This document shows positions 1 through 5,035 of a stretch of DNA of 5,035 nucleotides, one piece after another. The notes under the pieces are model-generated. The model did no database searches. It saw only the letters and a program-made list of their open reading frames with translations, and was not told the origin of the DNA. The DNA lies in assembly GCA_020058145.1 (NCBI GenBank), contig JAGVEP010000321.1:1-5035 (forward strand), written 5' to 3'. The stretch is from Phycisphaerae bacterium (GTDB lineage Bacteria; Planctomycetota; Phycisphaerae; UBA1845; Fen-1342). The position numbers were made by a program, and so were the translations under genes. How positions within the stretch are numbered: position 1 is the first letter of the stretch; every line of letters begins with the position of its first letter.

Positions 1-240
1 GACCACGCCCAGGGCGGCTTCGTGCGGCGCGAGCTCGGCCAGCCGCCGCTCCACCTCCTGCTCCCGGCGGAGCAACTCCGCCTCGCGAGCCGTGGCCTGC
101 TCCAGGTAGGACCGGATGTCGTGTACCAGTTCGTGGACGTCCCCGATGTTGGTCGGCGGCCGACTGGGCAGCGTGTGCCCGGACCGTGGCCCCGTGTCGC
201 CAGGGGAACGGATTCCAGCGTTGTCGGGGTCAGCCGGCAT
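1..240 (-). CDS. Hypothetical coiled-coil protein (3' end beyond window)
   Basis: This reading frame stays open from position 240 to the left edge, so only the first 80 residues are visible. I do not recognise the protein. Residues 1-30 are rich in Pro, Gly, Asp and Ser and look disordered. From about residue 34 the chain becomes charged and Leu/Glu/Arg-rich, with motifs such as SYLEQATAREAELLRREQ and VERRLAELA spaced like a coiled coil. No signal peptide or membrane segment is seen in this part. The start is uncertain: ATG at 240 is used here, but GTG at 246 is in frame and has a GAGAG (252-256) five bases upstream, a better Shine-Dalgarno spacing. It lies about 50 bp after the pseudouridine synthase gene on the same strand, so it is probably the third gene of that transcription unit. 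Function is unknown. Confidence 0.7.
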   Translation of the reverse strand, partial: MPADPDNAGIRSPGDTGPRSGHTLPSRPPTNIGDVHELVHDIRSYLEQATAREAELLRREQEVERRLAELAPHEAALGVV

Positions 241-289
241 AGCCACAAGCACTCTCACCCGGCCCAGGCGGCGGTCGCGCCGGGCACGG

Positions 290-1045
290 TCATTCTGACT
301 CCGGCGCCGCCAGCCGTCCAAGCTGCGCCAATGTGGCACGGAAATCCTTGGGCAGCGGCGCGACGAGCGTAAACGACGTTCCCGACGACGGATGCGGAAA
401 CGTGAGCCGCAGCGCGTGCAGCGTCAGCCGCGCCATCAGCGGGCGTTCGTCCCGCCGACGGCTCGGATGGTAGTCCGCCTTGTAGTGCGATAGGTAGAGC
501 GCGTCGCCCCCGCCGTACAAGGGATCGATCGACAGCGGATGCCCGATGGCGGCCAGGTGCGCGCGGATTTGCTGCAATCGCCCGGTGACCGGCTGGCACT
601 CGAGCAACGTGTGGCCCGGCAGGCGCTGCACCACGCGGTAGCGCGTCAGGGCCGACTTCCCTCCGGAGGACACCGTGACGACGCGGTTGCGCTTCCGATT
701 GAACCCCAGACGCAGGTTGACCTCGCCGTCGGCCGCGACCTGGCCGCTGACGAGCGCCTGATAGACCTGCTCCACACGCCGTTCGGCAAAGGCGGCCACA
801 AGCTGCCGTTGGGCGGGCAGCGTGCGCGCGTAGAGCAACACGCCACTCGCTTCGCGGTCGAGCCGCTGCACGACGCGGAGCACCGGGTTGGCGCCCAGTT
901 CCGGCCGCCCGCGCAGCCATTCCGTGACGCTCGGTTCGTCGCCGCGCCCGGGTCCGGAAACGAACCCCGCGGGTTTGTCCACCGCCACCAGGTATTCATC
1001 CAGATAGATGAGCGCCGCCGACGCGGCGGATTTCGCTGTTTTCAT
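290..1045 (-). CDS. RluA-family RNA pseudouridine synthase
   Basis: A 251-residue protein expected to convert specific uridines of rRNA or tRNA to pseudouridine in the cytoplasm. The RluA fold is shown by LDEYLVAVDKPAGF (residues 15-28), the catalytic-loop motif QRLDREASGVLLYA (60-73) with the catalytic Asp at 63, and GRLQQIRAHLAAIGHPLSIDPLYGG (155-179, quoted in part: key residues R156, Q159, R161, H163, D174, Y177). There is no N-terminal S4 RNA-binding domain, and the length is short, like RluA or TruC rather than RluD. The family's usual HRLD...TSG reads QRLD...ASG here; the essential Asp and Arg are kept. The start is ATG 1045, because its ATG overlaps the TGA of the upstream DAC gene (ATGA, 4 bp). 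No Shine-Dalgarno is visible, which suggests translation coupled to that gene. A longer in-frame start at 1276 would add an Arg-rich shadow sequence overlapping the upstream gene and is rejected. The target base cannot be read from sequence. Confidence 0.93.
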   Translation of the reverse strand: MKTAKSAASAALIYLDEYLVAVDKPAGFVSGPGRGDEPSVTEWLRGRPELGANPVLRVVQRLDREASGVLLYARTLPAQRQLVAAFAERRVEQVYQALVSGQVAADGEVNLRLGFNRKRNRVVTVSSGGKSALTRYRVVQRLPGHTLLECQPVTGRLQQIRAHLAAIGHPLSIDPLYGGGDALYLSHYKADYHPSRRRDERPLMARLTLHALRLTFPHPSSGTSFTLVAPLPKDFRATLAQLGRLAAPESE

Positions 1046-2907
1046 GGCGTGCCGCGGGGCAAAGGGACCAACGTGACCCGGACCGTGCGGCGTTCGAGTA
1101 CCGAGACGCCCTTGGGCGGGAGAAAAATGACGTCCAGCGTGCGGAACTGCTCTTCGGCCGGTTTGTCGGCGGCCGGGATCAGATCGGCCGTGACGTGTAC
1201 GAAAGCCTCGATTTCCGGCGGCCCGACGGCCTCGAAAACGGCCTCGTCGCCTTGGACTTCTACGTCGATGCGCCATTCGTTGAGGTCCGTGCGGCGAACT
1301 TCGTAGCGCTCGGCCAGTTCCGGCGCGACGTACAGCCCGACGACGACGTTGCGCGCCAGGCGACTTTGGGCCACGACGCGAACCGCGACGTTGACGCCGC
1401 TCGGCGTGAACAGCGCCGGTCCGGTCAATCCGGCCGGCTCCTTCAGGGGAACCGGCGCGAACACCTTCACTTCACCGGGGGTGAGGCCCTCCAACTGCTG
1501 GCCCAGCGCGGCCAGGACATAACCCTGTGCTTCGAGGGTTGGCAAGTCGTCGCGGCGCACGCGTACGTCCACCGTCGGGGGTTCCACATGCTCGACGGCA
1601 ATGCGCACGGCGCCACCCTCCGCTTTGACCCGCACGGGCAGCGAAATCGAGACCAGCTCGTAGACGTGGATGCCGACGCTGGGGAGGGTGACATCCACGA
1701 CGCTCAGCCCGCGCTCGGTGACTTGGCGCGCCGTGGCCACAATCTGCTGGATTTCCGCGCGGGATTCGATGAAGTAGGGTTCGCGCCGCGGCTGGTAGGC
1801 CTTCGGCAGCGGCCAGGTCACGGTGAGCGGCTGGTTGCCGTGGCTGGCACGCAGCCGGTCGATGGCACGACCAGGACCACTGAACGTAACCCGAAAAACC
1901 GGGGGCGGGCCGCCGATCACGATTTCGCGCGTTGGATCGTCCTGCCGAATATCCAGCTTCACCGGCACGATGTCGCGGGCGAACGTGGCCTGATCGGCGA
2001 CGTACCAGATCACCGCGGTGAGCGGGACCACCACCAGCGCCCGCCGCAGGCGTCGCCAGGCACCGCGAATCACCCGGCTGGAGCGGTGCTCGCGTTGGGC
2101 CGCCACCGTGCCCTCCAGGCGGCTGTTCAACTCCTCCGCCAAATCGTCCAGCGATAAGTACCGCGTGAGCTTGCCGTTGTCCGCGAGCGAAATGATGCCC
2201 GTCTCTTCGGAAACGACGAGGACCAGCGCGTCGGTCTCATAGCTCATGCCGACGGCGGCCAAGTGCCGGCTGCCGAGCGCGAGGTTGACCTCGTCGCTTT
2301 CTGCGGATGGGAACTGGCAATTGGCGGCGACCACGCAGTTGCCCTGGATGATGACACCCAGGTCGTGCAGCGGCGAGTTCGGGAAGAAAATCGCGTTGAG
2401 CAAATTGGCCGAAACATCGGCCTTGATCAGGGTCCCATTCTCCGCCCAGCCGGTGAGGTCCACGCCACGCTGGATCGCGACCACCGCGCCGTACTTGTTC
2501 CGCGACAAGTAACCGGCGGATTTCACCAGGGCTGTGACGGTCAGCGAATAGGGTTCACGGCTACGGCGGAGGCGCACGTCGCCCACCCGGATGACGGCGC
2601 GGCGGAGCTCGGGCTGGAACACCACCAGGGCGATAAACGCGAGGCCGTACAGGATGTATTTGTACAGCAGATCGAGGCGCACCCACTGAAATTGCTCGGT
2701 CAGCACGCGGACGACCAGCGTGACGACGATCAGGATGATGAGCACGCCGCGCAAGGGGCGCGTCCCGCGGGTGGCCTGGAGCAGACCGGCCGACCAGTTC
2801 ACACACAGCCCGATCAGGATCAGCTCGACGATGACGGCCGGGAGGTCGTACGCCTCGCCGGACAGGCGGTAGTACAAACTGTGCAGCATTTCGCCCATGC
2901 GGGGCAC
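1042..2907 (-). CDS. CdaA-like DAC (diadenylate cyclase) membrane protein fused to YbbR/CdaR-like region
   Basis: A 621-residue protein. Three predicted membrane helices (about 23-44, 52-69, 82-98) are followed by VVFQPELRRAV (95-105), a hallmark of CdaA, and a DAC domain (about 105-262) with FFPNSPLHD (174-182) and VVSEETGIIS (231-240). The family makes c-di-AMP from two ATP at the inner face of the membrane. A fourth hydrophobic segment (about 289-303) leads to some 310 residues of beta-rich sequence resembling repeated YbbR domains, as in CdaR, the separate membrane regulator of CdaA in Firmicutes. The predicted topology is therefore the same as CdaA plus CdaR, but in one chain. Oddity: the DGA motif reads DLG (182-184) and RHR reads RHL (214-216), so activity is in doubt. 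The start is unclear: GTG 2907 gives the longest form, while ATG 2898 and ATG 2889 are alternatives, none with a clear Shine-Dalgarno. The DAC assignment is strong; the YbbR assignment rests on position, topology and weak motif likeness. Confidence 0.9.
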   Translation of the reverse strand: MPRMGEMLHSLYYRLSGEAYDLPAVIVELILIGLCVNWSAGLLQATRGTRPLRGVLIILIVVTLVVRVLTEQFQWVRLDLLYKYILYGLAFIALVVFQPELRRAVIRVGDVRLRRSREPYSLTVTALVKSAGYLSRNKYGAVVAIQRGVDLTGWAENGTLIKADVSANLLNAIFFPNSPLHDLGVIIQGNCVVAANCQFPSAESDEVNLALGSRHLAAVGMSYETDALVLVVSEETGIISLADNGKLTRYLSLDDLAEELNSRLEGTVAAQREHRSSRVIRGAWRRLRRALVVVPLTAVIWYVADQATFARDIVPVKLDIRQDDPTREIVIGGPPPVFRVTFSGPGRAIDRLRASHGNQPLTVTWPLPKAYQPRREPYFIESRAEIQQIVATARQVTERGLSVVDVTLPSVGIHVYELVSISLPVRVKAEGGAVRIAVEHVEPPTVDVRVRRDDLPTLEAQGYVLAALGQQLEGLTPGEVKVFAPVPLKEPAGLTGPALFTPSGVNVAVRVVAQSRLARNVVVGLYVAPELAERYEVRRTDLNEWRIDVEVQGDEAVFEAVGPPEIEAFVHVTADLIPAADKPAEEQFRTLDVIFLPPKGVSVLERRTVRVTLVPLPRGTP

Positions 2908-2917
2908 AGTATAGAAT
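2908..2917. promoter_or_regulatory. Possible shared -10 element for divergent genes
   Basis: The 74-bp gap between the DAC gene and the yggS-like gene is GC-rich except for AGTATAGAAT. On the minus strand it reads TATACT (2913-2908), five of six matches to the -10 consensus. On the plus strand TAGAAT (2912-2917) also matches five of six. The -35 regions are weak on both sides (for the minus strand TAGAGC at 2936-2931, 17-bp spacer). The minus-strand transcript would start near 2901, only a few bases before the ATG at 2898, so a leaderless or near-leaderless mRNA is possible. The plus-strand leader would be about 57 bases. Assigned by motif only. Confidence 0.4.
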
Positions 2918-2971
2918 CGCGCGGCGGCCCGCTCTACTGGCGAGCGTGGTCCGCTGCGATTTCTCGCCCCT

Positions 2972-2976
2972 GAGAG
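2972..2976 (+). promoter_or_regulatory. Shine-Dalgarno of the yggS-like gene
   Basis: GAGAG lies five bases before ATG 2982. It decides the start in favour of 2982 over the in-frame GTG at 2946, which has no such site and would add 12 residues not expected in this family. Confidence 0.65.
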
Positions 2977-2981
2977 CGGCC

Positions 2982-3767
2982 ATGTCCACGGATTGGCGGC
3001 AAACGCTGCGTGACAATGTGACCCGGGTGCAGGCGAACATCGCCGCCGCCTGCCGGCGCGCTGGCCGTGACCCCGCGGAAGTGCGCTTGCTGGCCGTCAC
3101 GAAGTACGTCAGCCTCGAAGTGGCGCGCGAGCTGCTGGCCGCGGGCCTGGTGGACCTCGGCGAGAACCGCGTGCAGCAGCTCGTCACCCGGGCACAGGCC
3201 TGTGGAACGGCGCGGTTCGACTGGCCGGACGACAGCGCTGGGCGTGCCGATTCGAGCCCGGCCCCCGCAGCCCCGCGCTGGCACATGCTTGGCCACGTCC
3301 AGCGCAACAAGCTCAAAACCCTGCTGCCCCACGCCCGCATCGTGCACTCGTTGGATTCGGCGCGGCTCGCGGAGGCCGTGGCGCGCCAGGCGCAAGAATT
3401 GCAGGTTCAGGTTGATGTGCTCATCGAAGTGAACATCGCCGGCGAGGCCGCCAAGACCGGTGCGCTGCCGGCGGACGTCCCCGCGCTGGTCGCGGCCGTC
3501 GCGGCATTCCCGCCCCTGCGGCTGCGCGGGCTGATGACGATGACGCCCTACGATCCGAATCCGGAGACATCGCGTCCGTACTTCGCCCAGTTGCGGGAGC
3601 TATTGGAGCGGCTGCGAGCCCAGGGGGCGGTTGGACCGGGCGGCCGGCATTTGTCGATGGGAATGAGCCAGGACTACGTGGTTGCGGTCGAAGAAGGGGC
3701 CACGATTGTCCGCCTCGGATCGGCCTTGTTCGACGGCCTGCCGACCACGGACCCCCGCGACTTGTAG
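2982..3767 (+). CDS. yggS: YggS/PLPBP-family pyridoxal phosphate homeostasis protein
   Basis: A 261-residue cytoplasmic protein of the YggS/PROSC (PLPBP) family. It is a single alanine-racemase-like TIM barrel that binds PLP and takes part in vitamin B6 and amino-acid homeostasis, with no established enzymatic reaction. Visible family motifs are LLAVTKYVS (36-44) with the PLP-binding Lys at 41, GLVDLGENRVQQL (55-67), WHMLGHVQRNKLK (100-112), LIEVNIAGEAAKTG (147-160), LRGLMTMTPY (181-190) and LSMGMSQDY (224-232) followed by VRLGSALFDG (243-252), which forms the phosphate-binding end. Length is slightly above the usual 220-240 residues because of a Pro/Ala/Ser-rich insert at about residues 73-98, just before the WHMLGH strand. 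The gene is divergent from the DAC gene and followed by a hairpin at 3771. In many Gram-positive bacteria yggS sits near sepF and division genes; nothing of that kind is visible here. Confidence 0.95.
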   Translation: MSTDWRQTLRDNVTRVQANIAAACRRAGRDPAEVRLLAVTKYVSLEVARELLAAGLVDLGENRVQQLVTRAQACGTARFDWPDDSAGRADSSPAPAAPRWHMLGHVQRNKLKTLLPHARIVHSLDSARLAEAVARQAQELQVQVDVLIEVNIAGEAAKTGALPADVPALVAAVAAFPPLRLRGLMTMTPYDPNPETSRPYFAQLRELLERLRAQGAVGPGGRHLSMGMSQDYVVAVEEGATIVRLGSALFDGLPTTDPRDL

Positions 3768-3770
3768 GAC

Positions 3771-3791
3771 CGGCGACGGCGCTTGTCGCCG
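3771..3791 (+). terminator. GC-rich hairpin after the yggS-like gene
   Basis: CGGCGAC (3771-3777) pairs perfectly with GTCGCCG (3785-3791) around a 7-base loop, starting three bases after the stop codon. No run of T follows, so it is not a textbook intrinsic terminator. It could still slow polymerase or protect the mRNA 3' end. Its right arm overlaps the predicted -35 box of the next promoter. Confidence 0.4.
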
Positions 3792-3811
3792 CCGCGGGCC
3801 GGCGTTATAAG
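3783..3811 (+). promoter_or_regulatory. Predicted sigma-70-type promoter of the Clp N-domain gene
   Basis: TTGTCG (3783-3788, four of six matches to TTGACA) and TATAAG (3806-3811, five of six to TATAAT) are separated by exactly 17 bp. Transcription would begin near 3818, giving a leader of about 23 bases before ATG 3841. The TTATAA stands out in an otherwise GC-rich stretch. This is the best promoter match I found in the window. Confidence 0.55.
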
Positions 3812-3812
3812 G

Positions 3813-3824
3813 CCTGTTAACAGG
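3813..3824. promoter_or_regulatory. Perfect 12-bp palindrome, operator candidate
   Basis: CCTGTTAACAGG equals its own reverse complement. It starts one base after the predicted -10 box, covers the predicted transcription start and ends three bases before the Shine-Dalgarno. A dimeric repressor bound here would block initiation. The regulator cannot be named, and a chance palindrome is possible. Confidence 0.4.
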
Positions 3825-3827
3825 TCC

Positions 3828-3832
3828 GGAGG
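3828..3832 (+). promoter_or_regulatory. Shine-Dalgarno of the Clp N-domain gene
   Basis: GGAGG, the strongest ribosome-binding site in the window, lies eight bases before ATG 3841 and fixes that start. Confidence 0.75.
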
Positions 3833-3840
3833 CAGGTGCG

Positions 3841-4287
3841 ATGTCCCTGAGAAGGTTGGATGCGGATGCACGGGCCGTCGTTGGTTTGGCCAACGATATC
3901 GCGCACGAGCACGATCTCGAATACGTCGGCACCGAGCACATCCTGCTGGCCATCCTGCGGCAACAGCAGAACGTCGGCGCGCGCGTGCTGAACGGACTCG
4001 GGCTGACGGAGGAGAAGGTGCAGACTGCGCTCGAAGACCTGCTGAAACGTGCTAAGGAGGACACGTGGGTCTTTGGCCGCCTGCCGGGCAGCCCGCACTA
4101 CCGCAACGTGATCGAGCGGGCGATGGAGGTGGCCGAGCAACTCGAAAGCAAGACGATCGGCTGCGCGCACCTGCTCCTGGCACTGTACCATGACAAGGAC
4201 AGCACCGCCCAGCGCACGCTCGCCGGTTTGGGCGCGACGCACAAGAAATGCCGGGATGCGGTGCTGCGCGAATTGGCGAGCGCCTGA
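3841..4287 (+). CDS. Stand-alone Clp N-terminal (double Clp repeat) domain protein
   Basis: A 148-residue protein that consists only of the ClpC/ClpA-type N domain. Two repeats are visible. The first spans about residues 6-70, with LEYVGTEHILLAILRQQQN (26-44) and GARVLNGLGLTEEKV (46-60). The second spans about 84-146, with KTIGCAHLLLALYHDKDS (104-121) and AQRTLAGLGATHKKC (123-137). In Clp unfoldases this domain binds substrates and adaptors such as McsB or MecA (ClpC) and ClpS (ClpA). Here no Walker A/B or AAA+ domain follows: TGA at 4287 is a clean stop, and the next gene is on the other strand. The protein could act as an adaptor, a substrate trap or a competitor of a full-length ClpC. It has its own predicted promoter and strong Shine-Dalgarno, which argues against it being a broken clpC. 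The second repeat is less typical (IGCAH rather than IGTEH). Confidence 0.88.
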   Translation: MSLRRLDADARAVVGLANDIAHEHDLEYVGTEHILLAILRQQQNVGARVLNGLGLTEEKVQTALEDLLKRAKEDTWVFGRLPGSPHYRNVIERAMEVAEQLESKTIGCAHLLLALYHDKDSTAQRTLAGLGATHKKCRDAVLRELASA

Positions 4288-4303
4288 TCCGACGCCGCCC
4301 GTG

Positions 4304-5035
4304 CTACGGTGTCGCTCGCGGGGGCTCCGGCTCGAGCGTGATCCGCGGCGGAGGGGGTTGCACCAACGGCGGAACATCGAAGCTGGTCAGCGTGGGTCTG
4401 ACGGCCGCGCGCGGGACGGTCGGCGGCTGGATCGGCTCGTACATCGCCCAGAGCGGCACAATCAGCGGCACGAGCAGCGCCAGGTTCGCCGCGGCACCCG
4501 GCTCGCTCGCCAGCACCGCACCGCTGACCGTCAGCAGAAGCGCCCCGAGCAAATGTCGCGGCTGCGTCCGCCGGCCGAAAAAGATCACGAGCGTGGCCCA
4601 CAGCACGAGCAGCGCCGCCACACCCTTCGCTCCCCGCCGGGCCCACAGCCAGCGACCTTCCAGCGTCGGCGAGTCGGCGAGCACCTGCCACCAACCGGTA
4701 GTGCGGGGCAGCAGCATGGCCATCGGCCACGTCGCCTCCAACACCGTGCGTGCAGCGATGCAAACGCGCGGCAGCGGCGCGGCCGTACGCAAAGCGTCGC
4801 GATAGGCGCGCTGCAACTGCGGCCGTGCTTCATCGGTGGGATCCAAGTCGCGGAACAGGACGTCGTCGCCGCTCACACCGTTCGGCCAATCCACGTGCAA
4901 TTCGCCACTGGCGGTAGCACTCTTGACGGTTGCTGATTCGGCGGTCACAAGCTGCCGCCACAGCCGCCGCGACAGGGCCGCGGTCGGCGGAGTTGCGTCC
5001 GTCTCGCGGCGGTCGATGACGACCGTGTCGGTGCC
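4304..5035 (-). CDS. Unrecognised membrane protein with proline-rich C-terminus (5' end beyond window)
   Basis: The frame is open from the right edge to TAG at 4304, so the last 243 residues are visible and the true start is outside. An in-frame GTG at 4948 could be taken for a start, but the frame continues 29 codons upstream to the edge with ordinary composition. The visible N-part (fragment residues 1-130) looks soluble, with an acidic stretch around SGDDVLFRDLDPTDE (55-69) and a moderately hydrophobic stretch near 90-110. Three likely membrane helices follow at about 137-154, 161-177 and 183-200. The last 43 residues are proline-rich, with VPPLVQPPPPR and LEPEPPR. I recognise no family or catalytic motif. 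It converges on the Clp N-domain gene with a 16-bp gap that holds no obvious terminator. Real coding is supported by the clean membrane-segment pattern and by the stop lying just past its neighbour. Confidence 0.75.
   Translation of the reverse strand, partial: GTDTVVIDRRETDATPPTAALSRRLWRQLVTAESATVKSATASGELHVDWPNGVSGDDVLFRDLDPTDEARPQLQRAYRDALRTAAPLPRVCIAARTVLEATWPMAMLLPRTTGWWQVLADSPTLEGRWLWARRGAKGVAALLVLWATLVIFFGRRTQPRHLLGALLLTVSGAVLASEPGAAANLALLVPLIVPLWAMYEPIQPPTVPRAAVRPTLTSFDVPPLVQPPPPRITLEPEPPRATP

Noticed and set aside
255..293. ATG overlapping the stop of the pseudouridine synthase gene (ATGA at 293-290) as the start of the next gene
   Set aside because: That frame stops after 12 codons at 255. 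The coiled-coil frame is a different one and starts at 240-258.
1046..1276. In-frame N-terminal extension of the pseudouridine synthase by 77 residues
   Set aside because: The extension is Arg/Gly-rich, unlike the family, and lies wholly inside the DAC-YbbR coding frame. The ATG at 1045 gives the normal family N-terminus and an ATGA overlap.
539..1306. Long plus-strand open frame opposite the pseudouridine synthase (255 codons)
   Set aside because: Antisense shadow with no motif and no ribosome-binding site; the opposite strand carries clear RluA motifs.
1195..2157. Long plus-strand open frame opposite the DAC-YbbR gene (320 codons)
   Set aside because: It is antisense to a well-supported gene. 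Its Arg/Asp/His-rich translation matches no family and is the usual by-product of GC-rich third positions.
2263..2973. Plus-strand open frame of 236 codons across the DAC domain and the intergenic region
   Set aside because: Low-complexity Asp/His/Gln-rich product, antisense to conserved DAC motifs, and it overlaps the start of the yggS-like gene in another frame.
3817..4377. Minus-strand frame of 186 codons opposite the Clp N-domain gene
   Set aside because: Shadow of a gene with clear double Clp repeats, a promoter and a strong ribosome-binding site.
4190..4936. Plus-strand frame of 248 codons at the right end
   Set aside because: Its product is an Arg/Gln/His-rich low-complexity sequence, while the minus strand here shows ordered membrane segments and stays open to the edge.
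1..5035. tRNA, rRNA, CRISPR arrays, insertion sequences, attachment sites
   Set aside because: Read by eye, no cloverleaf with a CCA-type end, no regularly spaced repeats, no transposase motif and no terminal inverted repeats were seen. A tRNAscan or repeat search would settle weaker cases.

Overview
The window is GC-rich (roughly two thirds G+C by eye) and almost fully coding. It holds six protein genes and no RNA gene, mobile element or CRISPR array that I can see. High GC, a membrane diadenylate-cyclase-like protein and a stand-alone Clp N-domain protein would fit a high-GC environmental bacterium. Planctomycetota is my guess, but nothing here proves a phylum.

Left part (1-2907), all minus strand, read right to left. 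The first gene is a 621-residue membrane protein joining a CdaA-type DAC (diadenylate cyclase) module to a YbbR/CdaR-like extracytoplasmic region in one chain. It overlaps by 4 bp an RluA-family pseudouridine synthase gene. That gene is followed about 50 bp later by a coiled-coil protein gene cut by the window's left edge. The three look like one transcription unit. In Firmicutes cdaA and cdaR are separate neighbouring genes; here they are fused. The residues at the two catalytic DAC motifs are unusual: DLG where DGA is expected, and RHL where RHR is expected.

Middle (2908-3840). A 74-bp divergent intergenic region carries one short AT-rich patch that could serve as a -10 element on both strands. 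To its right is a YggS/PLPBP-family PLP-binding protein on the plus strand, followed by a GC-rich hairpin. After that come a convincing promoter, a perfect 12-bp palindrome around the predicted transcription start, and a strong Shine-Dalgarno.

Right part (3841-5035). A 148-residue protein made only of the double Clp N-terminal repeat (ClpC-type, no ATPase) lies on the plus strand. It converges, with a 16-bp gap, on a minus-strand gene that runs off the right edge. That gene encodes an unrecognised protein with three predicted membrane segments and a proline-rich tail.

The most interesting object is the fused DAC-YbbR protein with altered catalytic motifs. It could be a c-di-AMP synthase with built-in regulator, a clade-specific variant, or a catalytically inactive sensor.
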